This document shows, piece after piece, positions 10,516 through 22,319 of a stretch of DNA of 64,000 nt. Location: contig CM049312.1 of NCBI GenBank assembly GCA_026874595.1, positions 31,065,456-31,129,455 of the forward strand. Reading direction: 5' to 3'. Below the pieces are notes generated by a model. The model was not told the origin of the DNA, did no database searches, and saw only the letters and a program-made list of their open reading frames with translations. The stretch's first letter is position 1, and each line of letters starts with the position of its first letter. This DNA comes from Sipunculus nudus. Its lineage: Eukaryota > Annelida > Sipuncula > Golfingiida > Sipunculidae. A program made the translations under genes and the position numbers.

Positions 10516-12433
10516 TGAATGAATGAATGAATAGAAATTTATTCTGAAATAAAAGGCCTCAGGCCCATGGTTCCACAAAGAGCATGAGTTAAGAATCATA
10601 AAAATTCAACAATAACAAAATGTAACTGCATAACATGAACTAACAAAACATGCATTAAAACACAATCTTGTATGAAAATGTTGTATGAAAAACCCATGTT
10701 TGCAATAGCTAAACACAAGCAGAAATTTTATAATCACATGTTTCATTTCATTTAGAGGTCATGAATAATAACAATAATAATACCAATTATAATAATAATA
10801 ATAATAAATAAGTGAACATATAAAACAAACAGTAGTACAATGCATATATTGAAAACAGTTTATCTATTTCTTAATTGGCAGATGAATAAGTAAGTGAAAT
10901 AAATAGATTTCTTAGATGATAGCTTTCAATTCATCAGCTCTCCTAATAAAGGCATAGTGTACATAGATTGCTAATTGCTTTATTGTATGGGCATTATTAT
11001 CTGCCATCAGAGATGTAAATGTACTTAAATCATCAATATACTTGATTCTCAAGTCTGTATACAATGGGCATTTCATGATAAAATGATGCTCATCTTCAAC
11101 AACAGCTTCCCCATATCTTAGACAATATTTACAAAACCTTTCATCCCATGGAGTATTACTATTCCTTCCTTTTTCTACTTCTAAATTATGTGATCAACAT
11201 CTTAGTCTTGAAAGACTTTTCCTATAGTTAACATTCTGTAGAACTGTTAAATATTTTTCAGTGTTTAAAGTTAATTTAAAAGTTGAGTATGTGTTTAATC
11301 GACGATTTTAGATATACTACTCGTCCAATCCTGCAATAAAGAATCATTTAATCTCTGTTTCAATACTGAGATAAATAATTTAACATCCCCTACATCTTGT
11401 TCAATCCAAACATAGCCAAATCCTTGCGAAAATAATATTTTCTTTATATTAGTTACCCAGTTCTGTTTTCCTGTTTCATCTAAGCGATATAATTTATTAT
11501 ACAATTGCTTTGGTAATCTATTATTTGTCATATTTATCAATTTAGTCCAATAAGTTATAGCTCTTATTATATAATGAATCTTCAAGGGCAACCGATATTT
11601 ATAATTATTGACAACTTCTAAGCGTTTACCTTTATAAAACCATTTTTCATATTTTCTCAAAGTTCCCCCATTTCTAAACACAACTATTTTAGTTTTTTCG
11701 ACATTGACTTTCATTCCATAATTATTACAAAATACTTCTAATTTATTAATCTTGGATTGTAATCTGCCTGCTGTGTCTGCAAAGCAGACCACATCATCAG
11801 CAAACATCAGCATTGAAAGATAAGATGATTCTGGACCTATATTTATACTGTCTTCCTCAGAATGTATAGTAAAATAAAATTCGTTCATGAAAAAAGTGAA
11901 AAGTAAAGGACTGATCATACATCCTTGTCTTGTGCCAACATTGCATTTAAAATAAGTAGTTATTCCTTCATTTGTTAAGACACAAGACTGTAATTTCGAG
12001 TACATTGACTTGAGGATATTAAATATTTTTCCTCTAATGCCAAATTTATGAAGTATATAGAATAATAAGTCATGTTGAATACAGTCGAACGCCTTGGAAA
12101 AATCTATAAAAATTGCATAAAATCGTCCTTTTTTCCTTGATAAGTATATTTCAACAAGTGCCATGAGGGTATACATATTATCAATTGTGCTATAATTTCT
12201 ATATCCAGCTTGCTCTTCTATGAATTTATTGTGTTTATCTGCCCAGGTAATTAATCTCTTGTTAAGAACTTTAGTAAATAATTTACCTATAGTATTTAAA
12301 AGTGAGATACCTCTATAATTATTTAGGTCTAAAGAAGAGCCCTTCTTGAGTAATGGGAACAAAATTGCTTTGGACCATTCAGTTGGGAAATGACCAGAAG
12401 TAAAAACTTCATTAAATATCTTTTCTAATACCG
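10516..12433 (-). mobile_element. 5'-truncated non-LTR retrotransposon (LINE), 1.9 kb
   Basis: The element lies on the minus strand. Its 3' end is a short microsatellite, (TGAA)n on the plus strand at 10516-10534, in place of poly(A); this occurs in several LINE clades. Then come about 400 bp of 3' UTR, including an (AAT)n-rich patch at 10767-10810, and the reverse-transcriptase ORF remnant. The 5' end stops inside the ORF at the target-site duplication, typical of incomplete target-primed reverse transcription. It is inserted into the P-like transposase relic, in antisense orientation. Clade is uncertain: jockey/CR1/I-like, judging by RT motifs. Confidence 0.93.
10912..12431 (-). pseudogene. 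LINE reverse transcriptase ORF remnant
   Basis: The frame is open from the truncation point to about 11295 and shows reverse-transcriptase blocks in order: NNYRGISLLNTIGKLFTKVL, EEQAGYRNYSTIDNMYTL, FIDFSKAFDCIQHDLL (first catalytic Asp), GTRQGCMISPLLF, and MLMFADDVVCFAD (catalytic FADD). After VVNNYKY the frame jumps straight to RLPLKIHYIIRAITYW (about 11590). Related ORFs have well over 100 residues between these blocks, so I infer an internal in-frame deletion. Downstream, a frame change near 11290 and a TGA at 11194-11196 break the ORF. A C-terminal cysteine/histidine knuckle follows (FCKYCLRYGEAVVEDEHHF...KC), ending with TAA at 10912-10914. There is no endonuclease domain because of 5' truncation. 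The copy is dead. Confidence 0.92.
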
Positions 12434-12447
12434 GACACCTAGAACTA
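12434..12447. repeat. 14-bp target-site duplication, right copy
   Basis: GACACCTAGAACTA, identical to 10502-10515. It bounds the truncated 5' end of the LINE, and the transposase reading frame resumes through it. Confidence 0.93.
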
Positions 12448-12572
12448 CAAACTGTGAAAATGTAAATTTAATGGAATGGGAACAGGGGGCATTTCCTCTC
12501 AAGCGTAGAAAATTACGTAATAGCAAACAATTGTCCAACAAAAACAACAAGTTCACAAACTGTTTATTGTGA

Positions 12573-13059
12573 AAATGTGTTCTGTGTGTAGTGAATAAAT
12601 AATCTTAAATTTAGGCACTGATAACATTTATTGAGATTATTATTACAAAAAATACAGGTGCATGTTATCAAAGTGTACTGATTGTCCTTAATTTAAACAA
12701 TACACTATAGGATGAATTTGTGTACTAAGTCTGTTTTCTGTAAAGCACTAATAATGTTTATCTTATGCCAATATGAACACATGTAATGACTGTGTTATGC
12801 AGTCAGTAAATAGTACACACCGTGTCAAGAAACTGTATATATTAGTCAAGGCTACCATTATGTACTGTATGCCATATGCTTTTATATTTCAACTTGGTAT
12901 TCTTTCCTAATTTATAGGGATTTCTGTCCAATAATACAGCCATGTTTGACAATGATCATGTATTGACTATGGTAAACATACAGATCATATATACAATACA
13001 ATATCTTAATTCAAGTTGTTTTCACCTCCTTGTCCATCAGATCAATACTTATCAGCAAC
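12573..13059. other. No gene seen between transposase relic and minus-strand relic
   Basis: AT-rich sequence with no recognisable motif. It may contain the 3' flank or terminal repeat of the P-like element, but no inverted counterpart of any sequence near 8.7-8.9 kb was spotted. Confidence 0.35.
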
Positions 13060-14640
13060 TTTCCGCAATGCAGGGGTCCCAATTTTGGATGCTAAATTGT
13101 TCTAACGCAGTGAAAACATTTTCTTTTTCACAATCTGTCTTCCCCTCATTTAAATCCAGCACTTTACTATTTCTTCGAATAATTCTTCCCCTAATTCATT
13201 TGTGGTTAAATTGTCAGCTATCAAATCTTTCCAGGCACTTAATACATTCACATTTTCCTTTATCATGACCAAGACCATGACTGAACCTGCTAATTGTGTC
13301 TGTATTAACCAATCTTCTGAAGACTTAGTCCACCTGTACAATGAATTTAAAAAAATCATGGTTTACAAGTATAAGCCCTCCCTTGTTTTGCAGGTCTGTT
13401 CACTGAGTGATTTTTTTATCAACACATTTGCTACTGTTGCCTTCTGTCCATTTGTTTACTAAATTATAAAACAATTTGCAGCCTTGTTACTTGTTCGAAC
13501 GAACATGCCTTTCAATTTTCTGAGGATCTAAACAGCAGCGTAGTGTGGTGCCTGTTTCTCTTCCTTGGACAAAGTGAGAGACACTGATTTGTCATTATGA
13601 CCAGCTTTTGGATATAATGCCTGAAGAAGAAATGGGATCGTGCTATCTATTATAAGTTATAATGCAAAATTACACACACAATTGTCTTGGTCATGAACAC
13701 TAGTTTAGACACTAAGTCCATCCACTGCCCTAGCAACTGCAAATATAACAGATATCATATCTAGCATCCAAGATGATGTGAACAGTTCGCTAATACTTTT
13801 ATGAATGCACATCAACAGGTCCTTGATCAGTACTGCACAAAGTCATAATCAGCGTTTGCAAATCTAGTGGACAAACGCATCAACAATTGCTGTGCTCTTG
13901 CTCCCGAGGATCCTGGTAGGAGTCCAAGGACTGGATTTGTTGCTTTCTTCTACAGAACTGTCAAGACAAGTGATACCAAATGCAGTGTTGCCATCTTGTC
14001 TGACACCCCTGAAAGTAACAAAAAACATTAAAAATTATGATTGTTATAAGCTTAAAACTAAAAGTATATGAAACCCTTCTTCATTATAATATTAGTCATT
14101 ATAAAAATGTTTATACTTGATTAACTGTCATCATGTCTGAAAGACAGCAGCCTGTGATGATGGGTATCACAAATTAATAAAAAATATTAATATTATTAAT
14201 TAATAAATATACCTTAAAAAGGTACTACCCTATTAAATGTTATTCGTGGTGTTTTATTTCGTGTATTATTGTCAGAGTACCAGTAGTACTACAAGTTACA
14301 ATTACTGTAAGACATTCACAAGATAACATCAAATGGTAAATAAATGAATGACAGTGATAATCACTCTTTAGCTATTTCTTTATTAATTAACTGTCATACA
14401 AAAATAAAAATACTTACACGTAGACGCATATGTTACTTGACTCTCATCATTGTTCTTTCGAATCGGCTTTCGTTTTCCGTCACAAGCGGTTGTATGCGCG
14501 TCATATAATTTCTGCCTTTTGTTTTGCTTCCCACACGGTATGCACGTCAATGAGAACTGTGCAGGACGCAAATCCACCTCGTCATCTGTGAACAATATTT
14601 CTTCATCCTCCATCACACATAGCATCTACCTCATCTACGG
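13060..14640 (-). pseudogene. Decayed multi-exon gene, unidentified
   Basis: Four protein-like stretches on the minus strand fit an exon series. Exon 1 (about 14613-14417) starts at an ATG giving MEDEEILFTDDEVDLRPAQF, has CIPCGKQNKRQKLYDAHTTA, and ends near a consensus donor GTAAGTAT. Exon 2 (from 14008, after TTACTTTCAG) gives VRQDGNTAFGITCLDSSVEE, then in other frames RFANADYDFVQ and LIKDLLMCIHKSISELF down to about 13710. Exon 3 (from 13620, after TTCTTCTTCAG) gives ALYPKAGHNDKSVSLTLSKE, with an in-frame TAG at 13528-13530 before ILRKLKGMF. Exon 4 (13359-13150) gives NVLSAWKDLIADNLTTNELG. Frame changes in exon 2 and the TAG in exon 3 argue for decay. I do not recognise the family. It could be a host gene relic or the second ORF of a transposon. 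The exon model is inference. Confidence 0.4.
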
Positions 14641-15530
14641 TCAGATTTCCTAACATATCGTCAGTATATATTCCTCGTATGTACCTTCGTACGCCATGAT
14701 TGTCTCGGTATAGGGGTTGCCTAGCAATACTGAGAGAATCACGCGATTTGTCACGAATAACGCGAGACTCCTGTTCGGAACAAGTCGGATACGGCCACGG
14801 TGCTCCAAGGCACAAGGCTGGCCCCAGGGAGCCAGATCAAAGAGGTATCACAGCTTGTGCGAGGGTTGTTATTAAGATCGTAAGCAACATTGGACGCGCC
14901 CCGCGATCCTAGTACCGACTCCTCTCTAATTATACATCCATGATCTCCGTAACAAAAGTTATGCTCGTCACGACTACGTGATCTGTTGATATTAGGTTCC
15001 GTAACAATCTGTCATACTTTGTCGTTGCTGAGGGAGCCTGTGCGGGCCGGATTGTCGGATACCTGTGACTGGCTCGAGGGCCGACTTCACTTTCAGTCAG
15101 TCATTCAGAAGTGTACAGGCTTATGTGAATCAATAGAAATCCAAAAATATTCAAGGAAAATATGGCTTATATTGACCAATAGTCCATCATGTGTAACGTT
15201 AGACATTGATGAAGAGTGATCGCATCTGTCCCAAAATCGCTAAGCTCATTCCTGAATATGAGATCTCTCTAAACATACCTGTTACGCATTTATGGTCAAC
15301 GTTATTCATATGGTTTACCGCTAAGTTCCTGGATATATCACTCTCAGCCTGACGAGCATCAGTAAGATCGGACAGCCGCCTATATCAAAGGCCGTGCCGC
15401 GGCTGCGGCTGACACCGCGATTTATTAGGCGCACATAATATCGCATCTTAATAGCAATTAGCGCACGGCTAACACGCGAGTACAGGCAGAGCTTCCCGGA
15501 GCCGTGTCTCGATTTATGTAATCTCCTTGG
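14641..15530. promoter_or_regulatory. CpG-richer block behind the minus-strand first exon
   Basis: This ~0.9-kb stretch is visibly richer in CG dinucleotides than its surroundings (for example ATCACGCGATTTGTCACG near 14739 and CCGTGCCGCGGCTGCGGCTG near 15393). It lies directly upstream, on the minus strand, of the candidate first exon at 14613. A promoter or 5' UTR role is inference; it could equally be the edge of a mobile element. Short open frames here (14603-14912 on both strands) show no domain. Confidence 0.3.
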
Positions 15531-15939
15531 ATTTACTTTAACAAAGACATCATCATACTGTGGACATTTTTAAATTTTATAAACTTATAATTTAGCACAC
15601 CCCGGCATGAATCTTGGTTTAATACACTTACATTATGATGAAATAAATGTGAGTTTAAATCGATTTCCTGTCATGTTCGTTGAGGATAAGTTCTACGTCC
15701 ATGAAAGTTCTATGTTAAATGTCGGAGTTACCTCAGTCCCCACTTAAATTTACCATAATAATGAAAATGTTAGATCATTGAAGAATTACTGGTAATATGT
15801 AGTCCACATATAGAGAATTAAAAATGTTTTGTATCGTTCCTACGAGCTTACCGAATTTCAAGTATTTTAGACTTCCTCGGAACAATTTATTTTTATAGTC
15901 ATCCTATTAAAGTCAAAAGCCTATTATTTTAAGCTATTA
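15531..15939. other. No gene seen
   Basis: AT-rich sequence with no recognised motif, between the CpG-richer block and the segmental duplication. Confidence 0.4.
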
Positions 15940-16890
15940 TAAGCCTTGTTATTTCCTAAATCCTGGATTTCTCTCTCCTCTTCACTTGGTGACGACTTGA
16001 AATACGTGATCATATGCAACACACATTGTAAATATGTACTATATATTTATATATTTACAGTATACTATTAAAAAAGTAGTTGACATGACCCCTAAATGCC
16101 TACAGATAAGCTAATGTCAACAAATCCAATAGAGAAAATAATCCTATTAAATTAATAGCAGGCAGATATCACATGTTTACTTTCATTAGGCTTATAATCT
16201 ATTTAAGGCTTGTGCTGCATGCACAAACAATTGTCACCGCTCATTACCTGCATGGTTAAATTGCAGGTCAGCCGTGCTCGCTGAAACAAAAGCAGCCCAC
16301 ACTACCAGTTGATGTCTCTGACCCTCGGTCAAACGCGTACTAAACATTTTTTTCGAGCCTTTTCCAACACCCTAGAATTCTCTCTCCCCTTCATGTAGTG
16401 AAGACTTAAGGCAATTAATCATATATTAAATACCAGCTCTTTGTTAGAAGTAATTATGGTGATAATGTGCATAATTTAAACAATACAAGGGGCCAAATAT
16501 CCTGAAAAGCATTTTGAGTTAACACGAAAAATAGCTTCTTCAGATCTGTACCTGCCAGAACATTGCCTTTAAACTGTTTGCTGACTCCTGAAAACGAGTA
16601 TTGAAAACAGTGGACCGGGCGCGATGGCTGGTATCAACAATAATAAAGTGCGTGGAGTAACTCACATGTCCCTTAAATGCCAATAGATACGCTAATATCA
16701 ATGTGTTTACCAAAATAAATAGAATATATCATCCTATTAAAATGATAGTAGTCAGAGATCACATACACCCCTTCAATTAGAGACTTAGCAAAATATCGTT
16801 TGTACTGCACAAAAAAGTGTTACCGCTTTTTGACTACATGGTATGATAGCAGGTGAGCAATACTCGCATGAACATTTTTAGTTGTTATAA
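15940..16890. repeat. Old direct segmental duplication (two divergent copies)
   Basis: Copy 1 (about 15950-16330) and copy 2 (about 16353-16880) share, in order: TTCTCTCTCC(T/C)CTTCA; ACATG(A/T)CCC(C/T)TAAATGCC; AATCCTATTAAA/ATCCTATTAAAA with ATAG(C/T)AG; and a segment with TTGT(G/A)CTGCA, ACCGCT and a TGGT...AGGT block. Spacing between matched blocks varies because copy 2 has an insert of 100-200 bp. Divergence is high, so the duplication is old. It is non-coding. Confidence 0.6.
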
Positions 16891-19800
16891 TCATTATAAT
16901 AATTAAAATTTTTATTATTTTTGTTATCAGAAACCAGTAGGAGTAATAGTAGATCATTAAAACTATTAGTACCCTTTTCAGTAATATCATATACACATAG
17001 TACGAGGCAGTATAAACCATTTCATAGGTAAAAGGATATCAAGCACAAAATAGCCTGGTCAAAATCTGGTAAATCTAACTTCTATGTGATAAATTATATT
17101 GTACTATAGAGAATCGTAACAATATTATGGACTAATTCACGAGGAAACCTAATGGGAGCAGCGTGGCTCACGACGAATTAGATGCTTATATTATATATTA
17201 TATGCACAATATTATATGCGTATAATAATTATTATAATATATAACAAAGCGCATGAATATCAAAGATTAACTCAATATTCACAGGAATTGGTTTTAGAGT
17301 ACCAGAGAGAAAAAAATATGACTATCGTAAAATTTTGAATAACTAAGACTTGGGTGTATTACAACGGGTATCTGTCCTATGACATTCTACTCAGCAAGCA
17401 CTCCATTACAGCTTCTGGCCATAAGAAAAATTTTTTAGCAGTAACCTGTGACAAAACATTGTATGAATTGTGTATAAAATAGAGTAGGAAATGCCATTTA
17501 AAAATCATAGATTACCTTTCCAAACTGAATTTAATCATATATTTTTCATATATTTGTCCCAAATACATCTTATAATCGAAGAAAACAAAAATCATTTTTT
17601 TTATTTAATTATTTCTCTGACGGGAAGATAGAGCCTCTGACTTGCCCTCCTTACAGTTTTGTCAGCACACGAGACTGATGATAGTTTTGACTTTTCAGAA
17701 GAGTAGCACATAACAGAAGGATCAATAAAAAGAATTTGGTATAAAATCCCTTCAGTCTCAAAATGTCACCGGTCTGACTTATTCAAATTATATCGTTTCT
17801 TTGGCCCATTGAATGTTAAAGGAATGTCCCTGACACAGCTATGCGGACTCGATGGGCCCAGACGTCTGACGGTCCTAGACTCTCTTGACAATAAACCCTA
17901 ATATTTAGAGGTTAAGTATTCAACCTCTCAGGGGTATCAGCTGTCCAGTACTGACAACATACCACAACCGCCCCACAGAAGGCTGCCATAGCACTGTACT
18001 TCGGTAATAGAGATCGGGGGTCTCACTGGTTAAACCCAGTTTTATATTGTATTAGTTATTAATCTATTGTAACATATAAAACACGCTATAGTCTCTATGT
18101 ATATGTGTGCTGGGTGTTTTCCTTTGCGGTCACTAAGAGGCGCGAATGTTTTATTTTAACAAATATACTTTCCGTCAAATTAATTGATAATTGACTTATA
18201 ATTTAAGACCTGTTTCGTTTGTACGTCCCCAGGTGGTGTGCTAAAAAAGTTAAATAAATTTATTTCATACGCAAAATGACGAGTTCGCGAACTCAAGTCA
18301 CAAAATGGTTTTCTTCATTTTCACGTACATATATCAAGGTTAAGGCTATTCAAAAAATGAAATCCATCCTTCTATCGTATGGATACCTGTCTTCAACTCG
18401 TGCTGACATCTACCAATGGAATGTTTTACCTTAATAACAGGTTGTTTTGTAAGTTTTTTTTTCGATGGACTATTTGAAAGCTGATTTGGCGAATGCATGC
18501 GCTGAGTATTAATAGAAAAAATCGTAATGTTTCAAGCTATTGTCTTCTTTTGGTGGCGCTATTTTGTCACATAAATATTAGTTGGGTTCTTTATATACTT
18601 AGTACACACATGTGTATATATCTTTGACTTACATATCCAACAGTGCTGTATCGGGTGGGGCGGGGGGGGGGGGGGGGCTGATCAATTCGCTATTATAGTA
18701 ATAGGGTAGATAGTTATATACAGTGTCATCCCCACAATTATTTGATGAACAAATCATTATTGTTTTATGAATATAGTTTGTTTTTGATTGCCAGAGCCCA
18801 ACACTATAGCTCTCGGAGAGCAAGATTTGCTCACCTCCAATCCACATCGTCGGTATAAAAGATCAATATTCACCTTCGGAGACAGTTCAGACAGTTCCAG
18901 TACAGTTATCTGTACCATATATAAACGGGCCCATTTAATGTAATAACTCTAAAACAGCAGCTGTGGTGTTTTGTAAATCAAAGCCGGATAGGACACAATT
19001 ACTGAATCATTGTTCACATGTAATGTCTTATCAATTATTAGATTTCTCATAAGAAGATATCAAACAGGCAAAATAATAGAAACAAAACTAAATTAACGGA
19101 AGAACATAAGAAGATATAGCCCAGTAATAGTAAAATCACAACATCATCAGATATCCCTTCTGTAATCTGCAGGCCACTTAATAGTGTCATATTCCGTAAT
19201 CTATTAACATTTTAGGGGAGATCTTCCGTCGATTTTTTCATGGTAAAGTATTGAAGTGAGTTGCCATACCATCAAGATAGTGAATTAATTAAATAACATC
19301 AAATAAATCAAATTGTAAGAAACTATAGTAAGTTTTCTAGGATCAGGTGAACTGCGCCTAATATTAGGCGATGAGCTTAGCGCCACCTAACTTCTATCTA
19401 AATATAAACGGAAATAGATTCTGTATCATGTGACCTTCTTAAATGCAGAGATCAGAGCAAGATGAGCGTTGACTTATTATATATAACTAGAAGCTGTATT
19501 GTAAGCCGACAAGAAACCCTTCTCCACCATCTTAAACTTCCCTTTGTTCTACTGAAGTCATGGTTTACTAACACAGTCTACAGGTGAGCTGTCGTACAAA
19601 CACCTCTCAAAATACGATGAATGACCATGCAGTAGGCCTGGACAAAATAATTGCCCTAACTCATAAATCGCCCTTGAATAAATTTTAAAGGATAGAATTT
19701 ATTCAAAACTTGTTGCGGAAGTGGCAAATAAAATAGAGCCTAGTGGTTAAGGAGTTGTACTTCATAAATGAAGCTCTCCCCCGCCAGCGCGACACAGGGT

Positions 19801-20559
19801 AAAATAGGTAAAATATGTACAATTATCCAGAGGTTCGTTCTGATATATAAACTACATGTTACGATTTGTTTATTATTCCAAACCCATTTCGTTTTAAATT
19901 CGGAAAGTTAGAAATAAACAAAAAGAGATAAGTAATACCTAACCATTACTATCGTGTGGTAATTTTCACTATCGTAGACACTCGAATTTAACCCGTTCCT
20001 GTGATGGAATAGGTATGTGCGACTTCGGCGGGTTCGTCCAAGACGGTGTTTCTCATTAGCCGACTTCACCCGCTTTATACAGTTTCCAAATTTCTGAAAG
20101 AAGAACTGCGATAAATCCTTCTCAAAATTCACCAAAGATTCCAAATATCTCAGGAATTAGGGGGAAGTCGAAAAGGAATCACTTCCTTTTGACACACTTG
20201 ACATTAGGTCCTACACTTCAAGAAAAGAAGGATATTCCCGAGGCGTGGCAAGAAGGTGTTGCGTCTATCAATGATAATTGTTGTCACAATAAATATACGG
20301 AGCATTAAACACACATAGAATCAATCTATTTACTGAAAAAAAATAAGGAAATCTTTGATGAAATGTAACGTGGATATACCAAATAAAATCAATTAAATAA
20401 AGAAAATCGTAGGAGTGTTTGCCACTTTACAAATATTCTGCTTCACATTATTCTATATATTTATAACTCAGGTTTTCTCAGTTCAAAATGATTGGTGTTA
20501 AACAAATGATCCACTGTGAGTAAAATAAATATAAAATCTGACAATGGGTTCGTTATAAT
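16891..20559. other. No gene seen; AT-rich with a G17 run
   Basis: About 3.7 kb without a supportable gene. It contains AT-rich near-palindromes at 17186-17245 (TATTATATATTATATG-like), an interrupted G homopolymer at 18660-18677, and an A-box-like CCTAGTGGTTAAGGAG at 19739 without a clear B box, which may be a degenerate SINE head. Open frames are short and unrelated to any family I know. Confidence 0.4.
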
Positions 20560-20717
20560 TGCTCGAACACACTTTGAAATTTTTGGTCGTCACATTTTAA
20601 CCTGGTGTCTATTAAATTTAAATTATTTTTTAAATAGATGCTCGAACACACTTTGGAATGTTTGTTCATCACATTTTAACTTGGTGTCTTTTAAATTAAA
20701 ATTATTTTTATATAGAT
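20560..20717. repeat. Two-copy 79-bp tandem duplication
   Basis: GCTCGAACACACTTTG(A/G)AAT, CACATTTTAAC(C/T)TGGTGTCT and TTAAAATTATTTTT-like blocks recur at a 79-bp offset (20561 and 20640). The short plus-strand open frame over it repeats its own sequence and is not a gene. Confidence 0.9.
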
Positions 20718-21375
20718 TTTACCTTTTGCTTGAGACTGAAGGAAATTAAATCTCTCTGTGACCCTAACACCGACTGGATTCCCCACTGCAGAGTACAAAA
20801 CGAAATGATACACGAGACATCAATTCCTGATAATCGAATGATTTACTAGGAGATAAGATAGGAACTAAGTGAACCTTGTTAATAAAGAAGGTCTGGTGGT
20901 GATTATTTTAACCAGACGCCATTTTAAAGTTTTCAATCGAACATATATGTGCACGTTAATGCGTTAAAAATATATTATTTCGCAATTATGTGAATCAATG
21001 TGATCAACCAGCATATACCAATCGCAACAGGAGCGATTTTCACGGTTGGAGTACTTCCTAACTTCCAAACAAATGATAGGATTATTTGCTTACACATTTA
21101 GGCACATATGCATTTTCATGCGTGTATTTTTAGCAATATCAACAACATACACCCTAATAAGAGGACTCTTCTACCACGGTGTGTGCGTGTTATTTCCTGA
21201 ACATAGAAGCCTGTGTTGGATATATTATCTTTTTATATGATAAATAAAAGTGTTATTCTATCATTTTAAATAACTGCTCAGTTGACAAACAGGTAATCTA
21301 AGTCTCATCATCAAGGATCGCTATATCCTTACCTTGCCAAGAGAACATTCCTTTTACTGGCCGCACATATGGTCA
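20718..21375. other. No gene seen; left flank of the fold-back element
   Basis: AT-rich flank with no recognised feature. The 7-bp AGCGCAC direct repeat copy begins at 21376. Confidence 0.4.
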
Positions 21376-21382
21376 AGCGCAC
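21376..21382. repeat. 7-bp target-site duplication of fold-back element, left copy
   Basis: AGCGCAC directly precedes the left terminal inverted repeat (TTTTGCAACC). The identical heptamer follows the right terminus at 29648-29654, in direct orientation as expected for a target-site duplication. Confidence 0.75.
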
Positions 21383-22221
21383 TTTTGCAACCATTTTTGT
21401 AATAACGTTCACTATTATAATAATTATTACAATAATGGTTGGTAAGGGCCAGGTTTTGCCAGCCATTATTGTAATAACGGTCATTATTGTAATAATTATT
21501 ACAATAGTGGTAACAAATGCAAACGCTATTGTAATAGTTTTTTATTACAATAGTGGTTGTTGTTGCATGCGGAATTTTTTCCCAGATTCGTCGAGATTCT
21601 TCCAAACATATGACATTCCCGAAAAAAACTCAGACAATTCATACTAAATATCCCCCAAAACGCAGCAGTTTGTATTTTTTATGTTATTAAACTAGTGAAC
21701 TTTATTACATTAGTGACCGTGTCGAGAAACCACTATTGTAATAACGGTATTAATGTAATATTTTTATTGTAATAAAAACTAGTGGCCATCGATGAAATAA
21801 TTCTATCACCGTTCATCTTCAAATGTCACCATTGTTTTATATTTGTGTTCAAGTCTAAAATTCTGCAGAAGTGTTGTATTCCAAACGTTATAATCTATTC
21901 TTACGTAATTAATTATACCTATAAAACAATATTACAATAATGAACGTTATTAAAATAGTGGCCGGGTCGAGCAACTACTATAATAATAACGGTAAAATAC
22001 AATAGCTGCCACTTTAATCTCAGCACTGAAGACATAATTGTATCCGCCAAAACAGAATACTATGTTTTCAGTCGGCCGCCGCCGCATAGGTTTCTGGAGA
22101 AGTCCTCCGTAACCACTGGGCAGAATTTTTTTAAAATTCGGGATTATGATCGGGTCACTTGTGAACTGCAGCACCCTCATTTTTGGATGACCTCTAACCT
22201 TCCTCTCTGCCCAGCGTCCAT
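21383..22221 (+). repeat. Left terminal inverted repeat of fold-back element
   Basis: It begins TTTTGCAACCATTTTTGTAA and contains many copies, in both orientations, of CACTATTGTAATAA-like motifs (for example 21466, 21483, 21499, 21544, 21733). It continues inward through GTCGGCCGCCGCCGCATAGG (about 22070) to GACCTCTAACCTTCCTCTCT (about 22190-22210). All blocks have reverse-complement partners in the right arm. Open frames here come from the repeated TAAT-rich motifs. Confidence 0.88.
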
Positions 22222-22319
22222 TTGTGCGTCTGTTTTCAAACATAAACCCACATATCTCGGGAACCGCTTGACCGATCAGGCTAAAAGTTTTGCACAAATG
22301 TAGCTCTTGGACAGCTTTA

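Larger units (their letters stand above)
8862..12572 (+). pseudogene. P-element/THAP9-type transposase relic, interrupted by a LINE
   Basis: Translated pieces match the P-superfamily DNA transposase pattern. A zinc-ribbon-like segment (ICPNCKSLRPTLRAR) is followed by the start of the RNase H-like core (LSWD, stop, MKIKSG at 9350-9382), then VKAWTCDGAATNRKF at about 9641-9685 with the second catalytic Asp, and DVPHLKKTTRN at about 9770-9802. The C-terminal part has SSQTMEDLRIS and EKLNQDRLEIFFSKMR, ending in LLSNKN-type basic sequence after the LINE. Lesions seen: a frameshift in the T run at 9221-9225; an in-frame TAA at 9362-9364, where families have Asp-Glu-Met; a frame change at the A run 9847-9852; further frame changes near 10250 and 10430; and a LINE inserted at 10515. 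After removing the LINE and one 14-bp repeat copy, the frame continues to TGA at about 12570. No N-terminal THAP finger or terminal inverted repeats were found. Family assignment is from memory of conserved motifs, not a search. Confidence 0.82.

Noticed and set aside
19739..19800. A-box-like CCTAGTGGTTAAGGAG suggesting a tRNA or SINE
   Set aside because: No B box at proper distance and no cloverleaf; at most a degenerate SINE head.
21354..21647. Open frames rich in Tyr/Asn/Ile or Ile/Val/Thr at both ends of the fold-back element (also 29261-29575)
   Set aside because: Translations of the TAAT-rich inverted repeat motifs; the same frames appear in both arms in mirrored form.
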